A stretch of DNA of 64,000 nt from Edaphochlamys debaryana (Eukaryota > Chlorophyta > Chlorophyceae > Chlamydomonadales): assembly GCA_016858145.1 (NCBI GenBank), contig JAEHOE010000015.1, positions 1,364,001 to 1,428,000 of the forward strand, in the 5' to 3' direction. A program made the translations under genes and the position numbers. Of this stretch, positions 11,513-22,862 are shown in pieces (positions within the stretch are counted from its first letter, which is position 1; the number at the start of each line of letters is the position of its first letter). The notes under the pieces were generated by a model that did no database searches, was not told where the DNA came from, and was given only the letters and a program-made list of their open reading frames with translations.

Positions 11513-14500
11513 ATGGAACCACCGGTCGCCAAGCCGGGCGGGGACGACTCCGGCACAGATACGGATGACGAGGGCCGCTTGATCCAGCAGGTGCGGCTCG
11601 CTTGGCGTTGACCCCGACCTCAAATGTTCAAGTGGGAAAGGCTGCTCGTCGCCTCGCCTGCTTCTCATCCCGGATCTGCGTGCAGGCTGCCGCTTCAGCC
11701 AAGACTCGGGGTCCGGCGCCGCGCGGGCCGGGAGCCTCGCGGATCGCGCCTTCGCCGGGCGGCCCCGCCGGGGCGAAGCCGGTCGTGCCCCGGCCTCCCC
11801 CAGCCCCGCCCGCTCCGGCGCCCGCGCGGCCCCCTCCCGCGCCCAAGGGCAAGGGCAAGGCCCCGCCCAAGCGCCCCGCTGGCGCCATCACGATGCGCAC
11901 GCTGCTGGACGCCGGGTTCCTCATGCCGGGCCAGCAGGTGCTTTACGTCGAGTACAAGGGCAACATCACGTGGGCCGACCTGACCGACGAAGGCACCATC
12001 GTCTGCAACGGTGGGGCTGGGCTGGGGCAGCGCGGGGGGCCAGCTGCGTTGCGGGACTTGCACTGCCTGTATGACGGGTGCGCGCAGGTCCAAGGGTGGC
12101 ACGGGGGGAGCGCATTCCCGCTGACGTACCGTAGCAGGAGCGCGAGCAAGGGGGTGCGCTGCCGGCTTAAGAGACCCTTGGGCGAAGAATGACTTAGTGG
12201 GAGAGCAGGTAAGGCTGTGTGCTGCCGGCTGCATAGTATAGACCCCCGTTCAGGAGGGCCCAGACCCACTGCTGACGCCCACCTTCGGGGCTATCCGCTT
12301 CGCCCGCAGGCCAATCCTTCGAGTCCCCCTCGGCCTTCTCCATCTCCGTCAAGCGCAAGCTCAACCCGGAGCGAAAGGCGGACGACGGCTGGAAGGCCGT
12401 CAAGTATGCCGGAAAGTAAGCGCCCCACCTCTCACCCCGCCCCTGCAACCTGTGCATCGCCCTCCTGCGCAAACGCTACAACCTGTTGCCCTCCTGCTCG
12501 AAAGCTACAACCTCTTGCAAGTCGCCCTGCCCGTTACAATTTCATCACCCATTCGCCCCCGCCACCTCAGGCTGCTGGAGCACTACAAGGACCAGTACCT
12601 GCGGCAGCAGCTGGCGGCCTCGGGGCTGGGCGGGGGCCTGCGCGGCTCCACGCCCTCGGCCTCGGTGGGCACCGGCGTGTCGCCCCTGTCGTCGGCGCGG
12701 GGGTCGCCCAGCCGCAACGGGGAGGAGGGTGGGTGCCGGGGGGCAGAGACAATTGCTGGGCAGGACTGGGTGTGCAGCAGGCTTGCTGTGGTGGCGGGAG
12801 AGTGAGGACTGTGGGGTGGATGGATGGGCACGGCGCGAAATGCACCGGGGCTGTCAGCGCTACGCCTGAATGCCACTGCGACCGCCGCCCTCCCGCAGAT
12901 GGGCCGCCCAACAAGCGGCAGCGCATGGAGGACGATGGCGGCAAGGGGGGGCTGAAGATCAAACTCAAGCTCAAGGCAAGTGGGGGAACGGGGAAAGGTT
13001 GACCGACTGGCTCGGGTTCAGGAACCGCGGAGTGCTCACCCGCCGACCCACATGGCGTGGCAAACTGAGTCTTCCGCTGTGTCCATGCGGGCCCATGTGC
13101 AGGACGGACCGGGATCGCCAGGAGGGGCAAGGGTAAGCGCGGGAGGATTGCAACCGCCATGACTGCGACCCACATCGGTCCTGGCAACCCGTTGGCCTGC
13201 TCCTTCCTTGCACTAACACTGCCCCTCTCTGGCAAACTAAGCCCTCGTGAATCGCCCCTACCTTGCCCCCAGCCTGCCGGCCCGCTCATGCCGCTGCCCG
13301 GCGCCGCCTCGCTGCCGCCCCTGGAGCTGGGCGCGTACAGCGGCACCCCCGGCAGCGGGGAGGAGGGCGCGCAGCCCTTCAGCCTGCATGTGTCGGAGAT
13401 GTGAGCGGGAAGCCGTGGCCGGCCCAAGGCCTTCAGCACACGGGGGGCGGGAAAGGGCCTGCTGTCAGTGGACGTGCTACCGCGGCCGCGAACGGCAGGG
13501 TTGTTTGCCAGAGGGCAGCGTCCATGTAGGTTGCAAAATGGGTATCTGTGGCCTTGCAGGGTGATGATCGTGATGGACTTCCACGCGCACTGCTGCTGCG
13601 CCGAGGTGGGCGGCCTGCTGGGCGGCACCTGGGACGAGGCCACACGCCAGGTGAGGGCGGAGGGCCCGGGCGAACAGTGCGGTATGACACGGCGTGGGGA
13701 AGGGGCAGCTTCGGCCCTGGGGCGGACCGGTTGACGGGGGCTTTCGGGCCGGTGCCCCTCCCTTCAAACGGCTGCTGACGCCCTAGCTCACCAATGGACC
13801 AGACATGAGTATACGTGTCTAAGCTTGCCTTCACATGGTGCCCCATGCGGCCCTCAGGTCACCATCACGCGGGCCTTCCCCGTGCTCGAGGCGCCGCCGC
13901 TGCCCGGGGCGCTGCCCGCTGCCGCCGCCGGCCAGCGGCCCGCTGCCGCTGTGGACTTTGAGCCGGCCGACCTGGCCAGGGTGGGTTCGGGCACTGTGGG
14001 CACTGGACGGTTAAGCCTCTGCATTACATGCCCGCATGGTGGTTGTGGAGTTAGCGAACCGTGAGTGCAGGCGCGCGACTACCTTGCTGACGTTGTCCTC
14101 CCTTCGCCCGCAGGTCACCGAGGTGGTGCGCAAGTGGGGCCTGCAGGTGGTGGGGTCCTACCGCTCCCACCCGGCCTACTCCTCCGCGCCCAACGCCGTG
14201 GATGTGCTGACCCAGGTCGCGGCACAGGTGCGGCTGCCATTGCGTCTTGGAGTGTATGGCGGGGACTCGGGCCCGGGCGAGGCCGGGGCCCGCTACGTTG
14301 GACGGCGTGCTTTGTGGGCAAGGGACCCTCGCCAGGCTTCAGTTATGGCTTGCTTGGGACCTGTTTCTTGACACTGGCTCGGCCCTGGCCCGGTGTAGGC
14401 CGCCGCCCGCACTGCGCTGAGCGGGGCGGAGCCCAACGTGTGCGCTGTGTTGGCCCCCTACGAGCCCTCCCTGGCGGGTGAGCCCGGGGAAGGTGGTAAA

Positions 14501-16038
14501 TGTTTAGGGGACTTGCCCAAGGCCCTCGCTGGCACCCTCACGACGGGTTTGGAACCGAAGCCCGCACAGTAGAGCCCAACCAAGACCCCTCAGCCATGGT
14601 CGGCTCCCGTGTTAGGAAACTGGCAGGCAACTTGTGGGGGACTCGCGCCCGTCTCACCCTAGCACGTGCACGACGGCGCTCAGTCGTACCCAAAGGCGAG
14701 CCCCCCTCCCTCTCATCCGCGTCCCCAGGCGTGTCGTCGTCCATCACGTGGTTCAACGTGGAGTACGACAAGTCCAGCCCGCCGCCGCCGCCGCCCTCGG
14801 CCGCCGAGGCCGCCGCCAGCCCGCCCGCGCTGCCCGAGGGCGTGCGGCCCATGGCTCTGGCGGTGGAGATCGGGTCGCCCGAGGACGCCCTCAGCACGCT
14901 CAGCATGGACATCATGAACCTGGTGTCCACGCAGTTCCAGGTGAGTCATGCTTCTTGTGGTGGTTTGAGGCTTGGACCATGAGCGGCGCTAGAAGGATGG
15001 GCGGATGGGAGGGGAAGGGGGCTGGATGGAGCAGGTGCAAGAGCAAGGAGCGCGGGTGGAAGAGTGGGAGGCTGACCTCTTACCCCGCTTCCTCTACCCG
15101 CAGCACACGGCCAAGACGTACGGCATGCGCCACACGCGCGTGCCCCTGGCGCTGCCCTGGCGCCCCGCCTCCGCGCCGGTGCCACCCGGCGCGCGCCCCG
15201 GCGAGAGCTGCTGCGAGCGGCTGGTGGCGAGCGTCGTGTCGCGCCTGCCGGACGTGTTCGAGGGGGACATGCGCATCACGTACGGCAACATGGTGCGTAC
15301 GACAGTGCGGCTGGTGGCTTGGAGGCTGGCGGCTAGGGGGGCTGGAGGAGGCCTAGTGGGAGTTGGCGGGTGGGCTGAAGAGGCAGAAAGCAGGGCGGGC
15401 TGGGTTCCCCCAAGACTTACTAATGCAGGCCGCCAGCATTATCAGCTGCAGGCGGCGGACGTTCACTCTCCTACCCCCACCCCTACGGCCCTGGCCAGCG
15501 CTCACCTTACCATGCCTCCACCCCTCCCCCCTGTCCGCCCGCCCCTGCAGGTGCGGGACATGGTGCAGCACGAGTTCGCTCTGGGCACGCGCGGCGGGTC
15601 GGGCGTGCGGGGCGCGGCACGCGTGTCGGACGACGGCGGCGTGGTGGGCGGGCGGCGGGGGCGCGGCCGCAACGGCGCCTCGTTCGACGAGTTCGCCAGC
15701 GAGGAGGAGACGGAGGAGGAGGAGCTGGACGTGCAGCTGGTGGGGCCGGCGGGTCGGGCGGGGGCTGCAGGGGTTGCGCTGTAAGAAACAGGTGCAGAGG
15801 GTGCGGCAGCTTTGGTCACTTTGCTTGAGAAATGAGGAGAGCGGAACTTGGGTCACTTTGCTTGAGAACTGGAAGGGGCGCTGGTTCCTGCGTACTGTGC
15901 ATGCTTCGATGCCGCAGCTCGGCTCTGCCCGCACGCTGCCTGACCTGTCCTTGCTGAGCCGCCCCTCTCACCGCCTCCACGACCTGTGTCATGCAGGATG
16001 ACGATGATGAGTACGACGTGGGGGCGGAGAGCGACTAG
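11513..16038 (+). CDS. MPND: RAMA + MPN domain protein (MPND type), degenerate JAMM site
   Basis: Fourteen exons: 11513-11590, 11686-12010, 12310-12415, 12571-12728, 12899-12975, 13273-13400, 13560-13650, 13858-13980, 14114-14227, 14399-14477, 14729-14940, 15104-15292, 15551-15739, 15997-16038; 636 residues, all phases agree. After an acidic start and a Pro/Ala-rich stretch, residues about 94-170 form a RAMA domain (ITMRTLLDAGFLMPGQQ ... SPSAFSISVKRK ... GWKAVKYAGK). Residues about 283-480 form an MPN domain (MDFHAHCCCAEVGGLLGG; GSYRSHPAYSSAPNAVD). MPND proteins pair these domains; RAMA domains are linked to binding methylated DNA and MPN+ domains to zinc peptidase activity. Here Glu306, His381 and Asp392 remain, but the first zinc His is Arg379 and the usual Ser is Asn389, so peptidase activity is doubtful. 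The C-terminus is acidic (EEETEEEELD; DDDDEYDVGAESD). A KRQR patch and acidic tail suit a nuclear protein. Intron 5 has a GC donor (12976). Confidence 0.85.
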
Positions 16039-17284
16039 GCTCTGGACGTCTGGATTCCGTGGAGCCGAGGCATGGCGCTGGCGAGCGACTAGGAGGCAGG
16101 ACATGGAGCGGAGGCATGGAGGGGTTCGAGTTCTCTTCTCTTGGCAGGGCCCAGCTCAGGCGGTTTGCTAAGATGCAGTATGTTCGGCTGGTCAGACGAT
16201 AGCAGCGAAATGCAGACGCTTAGCTCTGGCGTCCTGTGGTCACGGCCTCACGGGCCACGACCACGCGGCCAAGAGTCGCCATCGGCTGGACCCTAAGCAT
16301 CGCGGCTGGGCCGCCGCGGGATAGGCTGCTGCTGGCAGCAAAGGAAAGGGGGCGTGAGGATGCCAGGTATGCGTCGCATACGTGAGGGCTTTGAGCCGAT
16401 CTACTACGTAGTCGTGGAGGTTGTGGCGGGGGTTGAGGCGGGAGGTAGACGAGAGGCAGACGGTGCGGCACCAGGGCTGAGGGTGCCCGCTTTCCCCCCC
16501 CGCCCTCCTGTACGGCTTTTCACACGCCATTCCTTCCTTCCTTTCCTTCCTTTTCGTTTGTGGGAGGAGAGCGGGCGGGATGATTGTTAGTATGATAAGG
16601 CTGAATTCGACTGGCATGCCTGCAGCGGGTGAAGGCGGCCTGATTCGATTGCACGCGCTTCTCCCAGCAGCAGCCCTCTGGGCGGGGAGACGGTGGCTAC
16701 TTTTGCGCTGTGGGTGGCGGAGTTTGGTGGGTGGGAGAGTTGAGTACACTGGTCGAGAGTGGTTGGCTGGGTCCCCGTCCGGATTACCGGTACTTCGCAG
16801 CATTTGGTGAGGTCGGGTTGCAGAGGAGCGCCCCGCAGCGGAAGTCGTTGCCCCGACCTGCGTGTAAGGCAGGTACGCCCCTACACGGCCCAGGTCCCGT
16901 AAGTCCCGTTCACCTGAAGGTCCTTCTTGCCGCTGGTCACGTCTTGAAGGCGAAGTGTGTGTGTGTGTCGTACGGCATTCGTGCTGAGCACTGCACCGCA
17001 CGCTGACGTTTCGCAGACAGCCAGAGACCCCACTGCGATACAGTGATGCAGAAGTGAGCTCAGAAGGCAATTCCCGAGCTCACTGAGACGCTGCAGCGAC
17101 TTTGAACACAGCGACAGCGACAGCTGCCTGCTCGCGCGACAAGTTGTGAAGCCGCTGCTCTAAGCTAGTGCTTACCTGTTTTTCAACATGTTAGAGCAGT
17201 AGCTAGAGGCGCGTGTACGCGTGGCGAACAGGTCGCAGGGGCTCTTGCACCTCGCGCCCTGGACGGGCCAGCGCCTTCACAACC
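16039..17284. other. Intergenic: 3' UTR of RAMA-MPN gene and CAP-H promoter side
   Basis: A plus-strand TGTAA at 16863-16867 probably ends the RAMA-MPN transcript. Other contents are a TTCC-rich run near 16538-16556 and a short GT microsatellite near 16956-16970. The last 300 bp should contain the CAP-H promoter; no TATA box was obvious. Confidence 0.45.
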
Positions 17285-20200
17285 ATGGCGGACCACGAGG
17301 TAAGCAACGAAGCGGGACGGGTGCTTGCCGGTAAAGCTGCAGTTGCTAGCTAGCCCTGCTGAATTGCCAGCCTTCTCGCGTCAACCCTGCAATGTGGCTC
17401 AGATGGAGGACGCTGCGGCTGTCAACGACCAGCAGCGTCATGCTGCTGCTGCAAAGATGGCGGCGAGGCTCGGTCAAGGGCGTGACCAACGCAAGGATGG
17501 TCGCCAGGCAATGTCCGCGGAGGAAGCGAGACGCCTTCTGCAGCAGGCCACGGAGCAGGTGGTGGCAAACAAGATCACACCAGGCAACTCGTTCTCGTAC
17601 CAGGTCTTCGATGCCCTGACGGTGTGTCGAAGTGGGGTGGGAGGGGGAGGGCCGTGAAGGGAGGCTACGGGGATAGGGGTGCCCGAAGACCGTGGCGTAG
17701 GCCCACACACCCACGGACTTCGTCCAGCTCATGCCTTGCTCCCTCCGCAGACCCTGGTCTTCAGCGAGAGGGCGAAGGGCGAAAACCACTTCGCCGACGC
17801 TGGCATGGCCCTGGACACCAGCATCCGTGTGTACGGTGCGTGCCGCGGACTGCAGGCTCCTCTGCTGTGTGGGCTGTGTCTTCTGAACTCCCTGTGCCCA
17901 CCCCGTGGCGAATGGGGATGCGCCATACCCAGGTGGCATACTGACGCCCATACTTATCCCATGCCATGACACGACGCAGGCAAGAAGGTGGACTACGTTA
18001 AACAAATTGCCTACGAGCTGCTCCGGGGTCAGAAGCCCTCGACCAAGGACGGTGACGGTGAGCACCCAAAACCACCCCCGCCTGCTCTGTTCCGTCTCCG
18101 CTTCCTCTCCGCCACTCTCCAACCTCGCACCCCACGTCGCCCTCGTATGTGCCTCACCAACTCACCCTCCTGGCTTCGGCTCGGCTCTGCAGGGGACGAC
18201 GAGGAGGAGCGGGACCAGGGGGAGGGCCAGGAGGGCGCGGAGCCGGGTGAGGGCGGCGCCGGTGCGGACGCCGCCAAGCCCAAGAAGCCGCGCAAACCCA
18301 ACTCCGCCCAGCCCGAGGCCACGCTGGTGTGCGACGAGGAGCTGCGGCAGCGCGTCAAGGAGGTCACGTTCGACAGCGACCCCTTCTTCACCCGCACCTC
18401 CCGCCTCATCGACGAGGACTCGCCCCAGGGTGCGGGCTCGCGGGGCCAAGGCCTGTCGGGGACTTGAAGCGTGGCGCAGGGCTGTGCTTGTGAACAACGC
18501 AGGTGCAAGCGTGTACAGGCCGGTGCACCTGCTTGCGGCCTGGTCCGTCGCAGATGTGTTGGGACTGATGGCCCTCGTGCCCGCAGGTCTGCTGCTGCAC
18601 AGCCTGCCCATGTTCGGCGGCTGGCACATCGCCTTCGACGCCAACATCAGGTGCGCCTGGGATGTGGGTCACGGCCCTGTTGGGTATTCCTACATGGTGC
18701 CAAGGTAGAGCTGACCCCGTGCATCCCACTGCAGGCCCCAGGCCCAGGATGAGGTGAACACGGACGCGATCCCTGGCGCCGTGGTGAGTCCATCGGTCCC
18801 CTCCTCTCGTCGGCAGTGCAGTTGTCTAGCCCTTCGCCCGCTGCCTTGTGTTTGGATTCCTTCCCAGGCCCCCACAACCGGCTCCCTGTGCTCCCTCACC
18901 CTGGGTATTGCAGGTGGACCTGGGTATGCTGCCCGGCGCGCGCCGGCTGCTCGAGACCGCCTCCACCGCGGCGCTCAACCCCTCGCTGCCCAAGCTCTAC
19001 AGCCTGCTGCAGGTGAGCAGGCACAGCGAGGGGATCTGGATAGCATGTGCTTTACTGCATGCTGTCAGCTGAGAGCATAACGGTCCCTTATGCTCTGCCC
19101 CCCTGCTCCGCTGCTGCAGGCGCAGTCGGGGCTGGAGGCCGCCCTGCCGAGCCCGCAGGAGCTCCTGGCCGCCGCATTGGGTGCGTGGGGCTAGGCCTCA
19201 GCAAACCACTTGTTCCCATTAGCTGGACCGTCATACTGCTACCCGGGCTCCACGCCTCGTAGCCACACGGCATGCCACGCGCCGCCTTCGCTTCCCAACC
19301 GCACCACCCCTCTGAACCTCCCTAGTCCCTCCCTCTCCCGCCGCCCCGCAGCCGAGAACGACCGGGGGCGCATGCGGGCGCAGCACGACGCAGCGGTGCA
19401 GGGGGCCGTGCAGTACGCGAACGACGCCATGGACGTGGACACCATGGACGTGGGCGGGGGGCCGGCGGGGCCCCAGGGCGGCGAGGAGGAGGACTTCCAG
19501 CCGGCCTACTCGCACGGCGGAGCCGACGACGACGACGGGGACGCGGGCGGCGGCTACGCTGGCGCCGACGGGGGCTACGACTCTCCCGGCTTCGGGGGCG
19601 GGGCCCGGTACGACGGGGAGGCGGAGGAGGACGAGTTCCACAGCGCCCTCGGAGGGAGCATGGGCGGCAGCGTGGGCATGCGGAGCAGCATGGGCGGCGC
19701 CGCCAGCGGCAGCGTGGGCGTCGGGACGCAGGTGAGCGGCGCGGTGCCGTATCACGTGCAGGGCAGAAGATAGCGCTACACGACTTGGGTTGGGGCGCTG
19801 CGCTGAAAAGGCTTACGTGCATGAGCATGCAAACCCTTCTTGCGCTACCTTGCTCCGCAGCGGCGGGACAGCCTGGCCCTGGGCAGCATTCGGGAGGAGG
19901 ACAGCCGCGCGGACAGCGAGCTGGCCAGCATGCTGGCCCGCCCCGCCACCAGCGCCGCCACCGCCCCCGGCAAGGCCAAGAGCTGGTGGAAACTGCCCCC
20001 CGCCCGGGCGGCCGCTGCCAAAACGCGGGGCCCCAGGTGCGGCGCCAGGAGTGCAGGCGAACAGAGGGGCAGTCAAGGGGGTGCAGGACTCGACCACGGC
20101 TTGGGGATGCTCACTAGCCACACTGCTCCTCATGATCCTCATGCTCATCGACCCGCTCTCCAAGCCCTCGCCCACTACCAATAGCCCTTACTCACCTGGT

Positions 20201-21662
20201 CCCGTGCTCTTCCCGCCCTCGCACAACCCGGGTCCGCTCCCAGGGCGGCGGTGGAGAAGAAGGTGCTGAGCTACGCGGAGTGGCGCAACCGCCCGCGGCC
20301 CGAGCCCCGGCTGGAGTCCGCCGCCAGCCAGTGCTTCAAAACCCGCAAGGACCGCACGGCAGAGCTCTTCCTGCCACCGCCCGAGCCCGTGCGCACGGGC
20401 GTGCTGTTCGGCTTCCGCTCGATGGAGGGCCTGCCGGGCTCGTCCAGCCTGCCGTACGGCGGCAAGGGCGGCGTGGGCGTGTTCGGGCTGGGTGGCGGCG
20501 ACGCCGCGGCCGTGCCGCACTGGGCCGCCGCCAGCTCCTCTCCCCTGTTTGAGACGTGGAGGGCGCTGCTGGAGGAGGAGGAGGCCAAGGATAAGCAGGA
20601 GCGGCGCGCTGCGCGGGCGACCGCAAGGCAGTCGCTGGGCGCCGCCGGGGGCCTGACGCCCGGGGGCGGCGCGGCGGGCGGGCCCGCCGCCAGCGGCACC
20701 GAGGGCCCCTTCGGCGGCGACGGGGAGGAGTTCGGCAGCGGCGCGGGCGGCGGCAGCCCCGGAGCCTACGATGACGCGGGCGACGACGACGGCGGTGGGT
20801 GGTGGGCTGGGCCCTGGGACCTTACACGCCCCCCTCTCTGCTGGGGCTTGAAGGCTCATGACTGGATGTAACAGAACCAGCGCATTCCCTGTGCCATATA
20901 TCCTCATCAACCCCTCCTGTCGTACATCCTCGTGCAGGCGCGCCGTACTACGGCGGGCTCAGCGAAGACGACAACGACGAGGAGGAGGACGAGGGGGCCG
21001 GCACCCAGCGCACGCTCGAGGAGTTGCTGCAGCCGCCGCGGCCGCGCGTGCAGCGCCTGGCGGTCAAGTTCGACAAGACCGCTGGCGTTGCGGACATGGC
21101 GGCGCTCAAGCGCAACATGACGGCCAGCCTAAAGTGGGTCGGGTCGGGTGCTGGGGGGTTTCACCAGCGGGGATTCATGTGGGCTAGAGGTGCAGGTACG
21201 GGCTTGGGGCTGTGACGTATGGTCCCGTACAGCTATGGGCATTCCCCTTCATCCATCTTCCTGCCGTGCGGGGCAGGAAAGCCCGTTTCGCAAAGCATAC
21301 CCAATAAGCGTATCTCCTTGCGCGCCCGCAGGCAGCTGGCGGTGTCCGGCCCGCGGCGCAAGTCCGCCCCCAGCCCCGCCCCCGGCACGCTCAGCTTCCA
21401 GGCCGTGCTGGACCAGGTGGCGGCCACCGCAGCCGCAGCCAGCGGCCAGGCCGGCGGCAGCGGCGGCGCCAACACCAACAACAGCGGAGCGGGCGGGAGC
21501 CTGTTTGGCGGCGGCTCGGGCCCGCTGGAGGGCGTGACCACGCACGTGGCCTTCATCTGCCTGCTGCACCTGGCCAACGAGCGGGGCCTGGCGCTGTCCA
21601 ACGGGGGCAGCATGGACACGCTGCTGGTGACCGAGCTGGGGGACCTGGCGGCGGCGCGGTAG
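17285..21662 (+). CDS. CAPH: Condensin complex kleisin subunit CAP-H (Barren/Brn1)
   Basis: Fourteen exons: 17285-17299, 17403-17621, 17751-17835, 17980-18057, 18193-18429, 18587-18650, 18735-18783, 18914-19012, 19120-19180, 19352-19731, 19861-20036, 20244-20794, 20938-21133, 21332-21662; 846 residues with consistent phases. The N-terminal kleisin part is clear: NKITPGNSFSYQVFDALT, then ALDTSIRVYGKKVDYVKQIA, matching the CAP-H signature where these helices contact SMC2. Middle motifs follow the family (DSDPFFTRTSRLIDEDS; MFGGWHIAFDANIR). The C-terminus ends in the winged-helix block (HVAFICLLHLANERGLAL). CAP-H bridges SMC2 and SMC4 and recruits the HEAT subunits for mitotic chromosome compaction. 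It is somewhat longer than animal CAP-H because of Gly/Ala- and Asp-rich linkers in exons 10, 12 and 13. Start ATGGCG in an ACCATGG context is good; the first exon has only five codons. Confidence 0.93.
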
Positions 21663-22862
21663 AGCTGGGGCGGGCGAGAGGGGGCGGCTGTGGGCCAAGG
21701 GTGGTGGGTGCCGGATGGGCCGGTGCGAGCTGCGGTCATGGTGCGAGCGCTGATGACGGGGCTGGGGGACGGCGGCGGCGCGGTAGGGCGGGGGGTGTCA
21801 CGGGGGGGCGGGTGCGCGGCTGGGAAGGGACGTTGCGCATGGGAAGAGGCACCAGCATGGCATGCGGACACGGCATGGCTCCGACTGCAACCGCAGCGTG
21901 TACGGCTCTGGGTGAAGGTGCATGGCGGAGGTGGCCGCTGACCGGTAAAGTACATATCATAGTTTCACTGTGGTCAATCGGCGTCTTCGGCGATACGGTG
22001 TTGCGGTGGAGGAGGTGGCAGCAATGATGGTGCGGAGGCGGGGACAACGACGCCTGCCAAAGGCAAGAACTTCATTACAAGAGCCAGGACTGGTCAGGCC
22101 TGTGCGCTAGATGTTTCAGCACATGCGCTGCGTTGCCTTGACCACTTCTTTGCTAGGCGTGAATGCAGGAGCCTCTTTGCATCAACCCTGTACTCCTCTG
22201 CAGCTCCTCAACCGTCTCAACGTGCATGCAGTCCTTTGTCCTTGCGTGCGTCAGTCAATGCCGTACATAGAACGACGGCTGGGGAGGCTCCATGCTCCCG
22301 GCCCCTTCACGGCCCACGTCACTTGTGAATACGGCACCTCAAAACAATGCTTCAGCGCCGCTCATAGCCACCAGCGTGCACGTTAACCAACATCCAACCA
22401 CCAACATTGTCCGTGCTGCTGAAAGTTGTCCCTATCCGCGCATATCGCAGCGGGACTAGATGAATGCTTTGCACACTGCAGCAGAGCCCGCTCGGGACCC
22501 ACTGACACAAAACAAGGAGTCCCAAAACCGCTGACTTCTGTCACCACTCACTCGCCATGCTGCGGCGATGCCCAGGCTCTTTGGAGCCCGCTCAGGCGCC
22601 TGTTGGGCGCCCCTGCTGCGCCTGCGCTCTCTATACCACATTCGTTGCGCTCTAATAAGGAAGCTCCACCCTGCCTTGCTCTCTTGGCGCAGTGGCGCCC
22701 GAGTCTCTCCTGCTTAGTAACCCTATGGAGTAGGACGCATGCGCCTTCAATCCCAGTCCCAAACGCCATTCTTCTGGTCCGTGTCCGTCCAACCATCCAA
22801 AACTGCAAAGGAGTCACGCTGTCAGTGCCACACGTCAAAAGCTCAGATCCCCGACCGTCGGG
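21663..22862. other. Convergent intergenic region
   Basis: These 1.2 kb lie between two convergent stops and should contain both 3' UTRs. A TTACA (TGTAA on the minus strand) near 22074 could end the CAP/SCP transcript, giving a long UTR. No plus-strand TGTAA was found for CAP-H. No gene seen. Confidence 0.4.

Noticed and set aside
12567..13643. 358-codon minus-strand frame
   Set aside because: Antisense to four phased exons of the RAMA-MPN gene.
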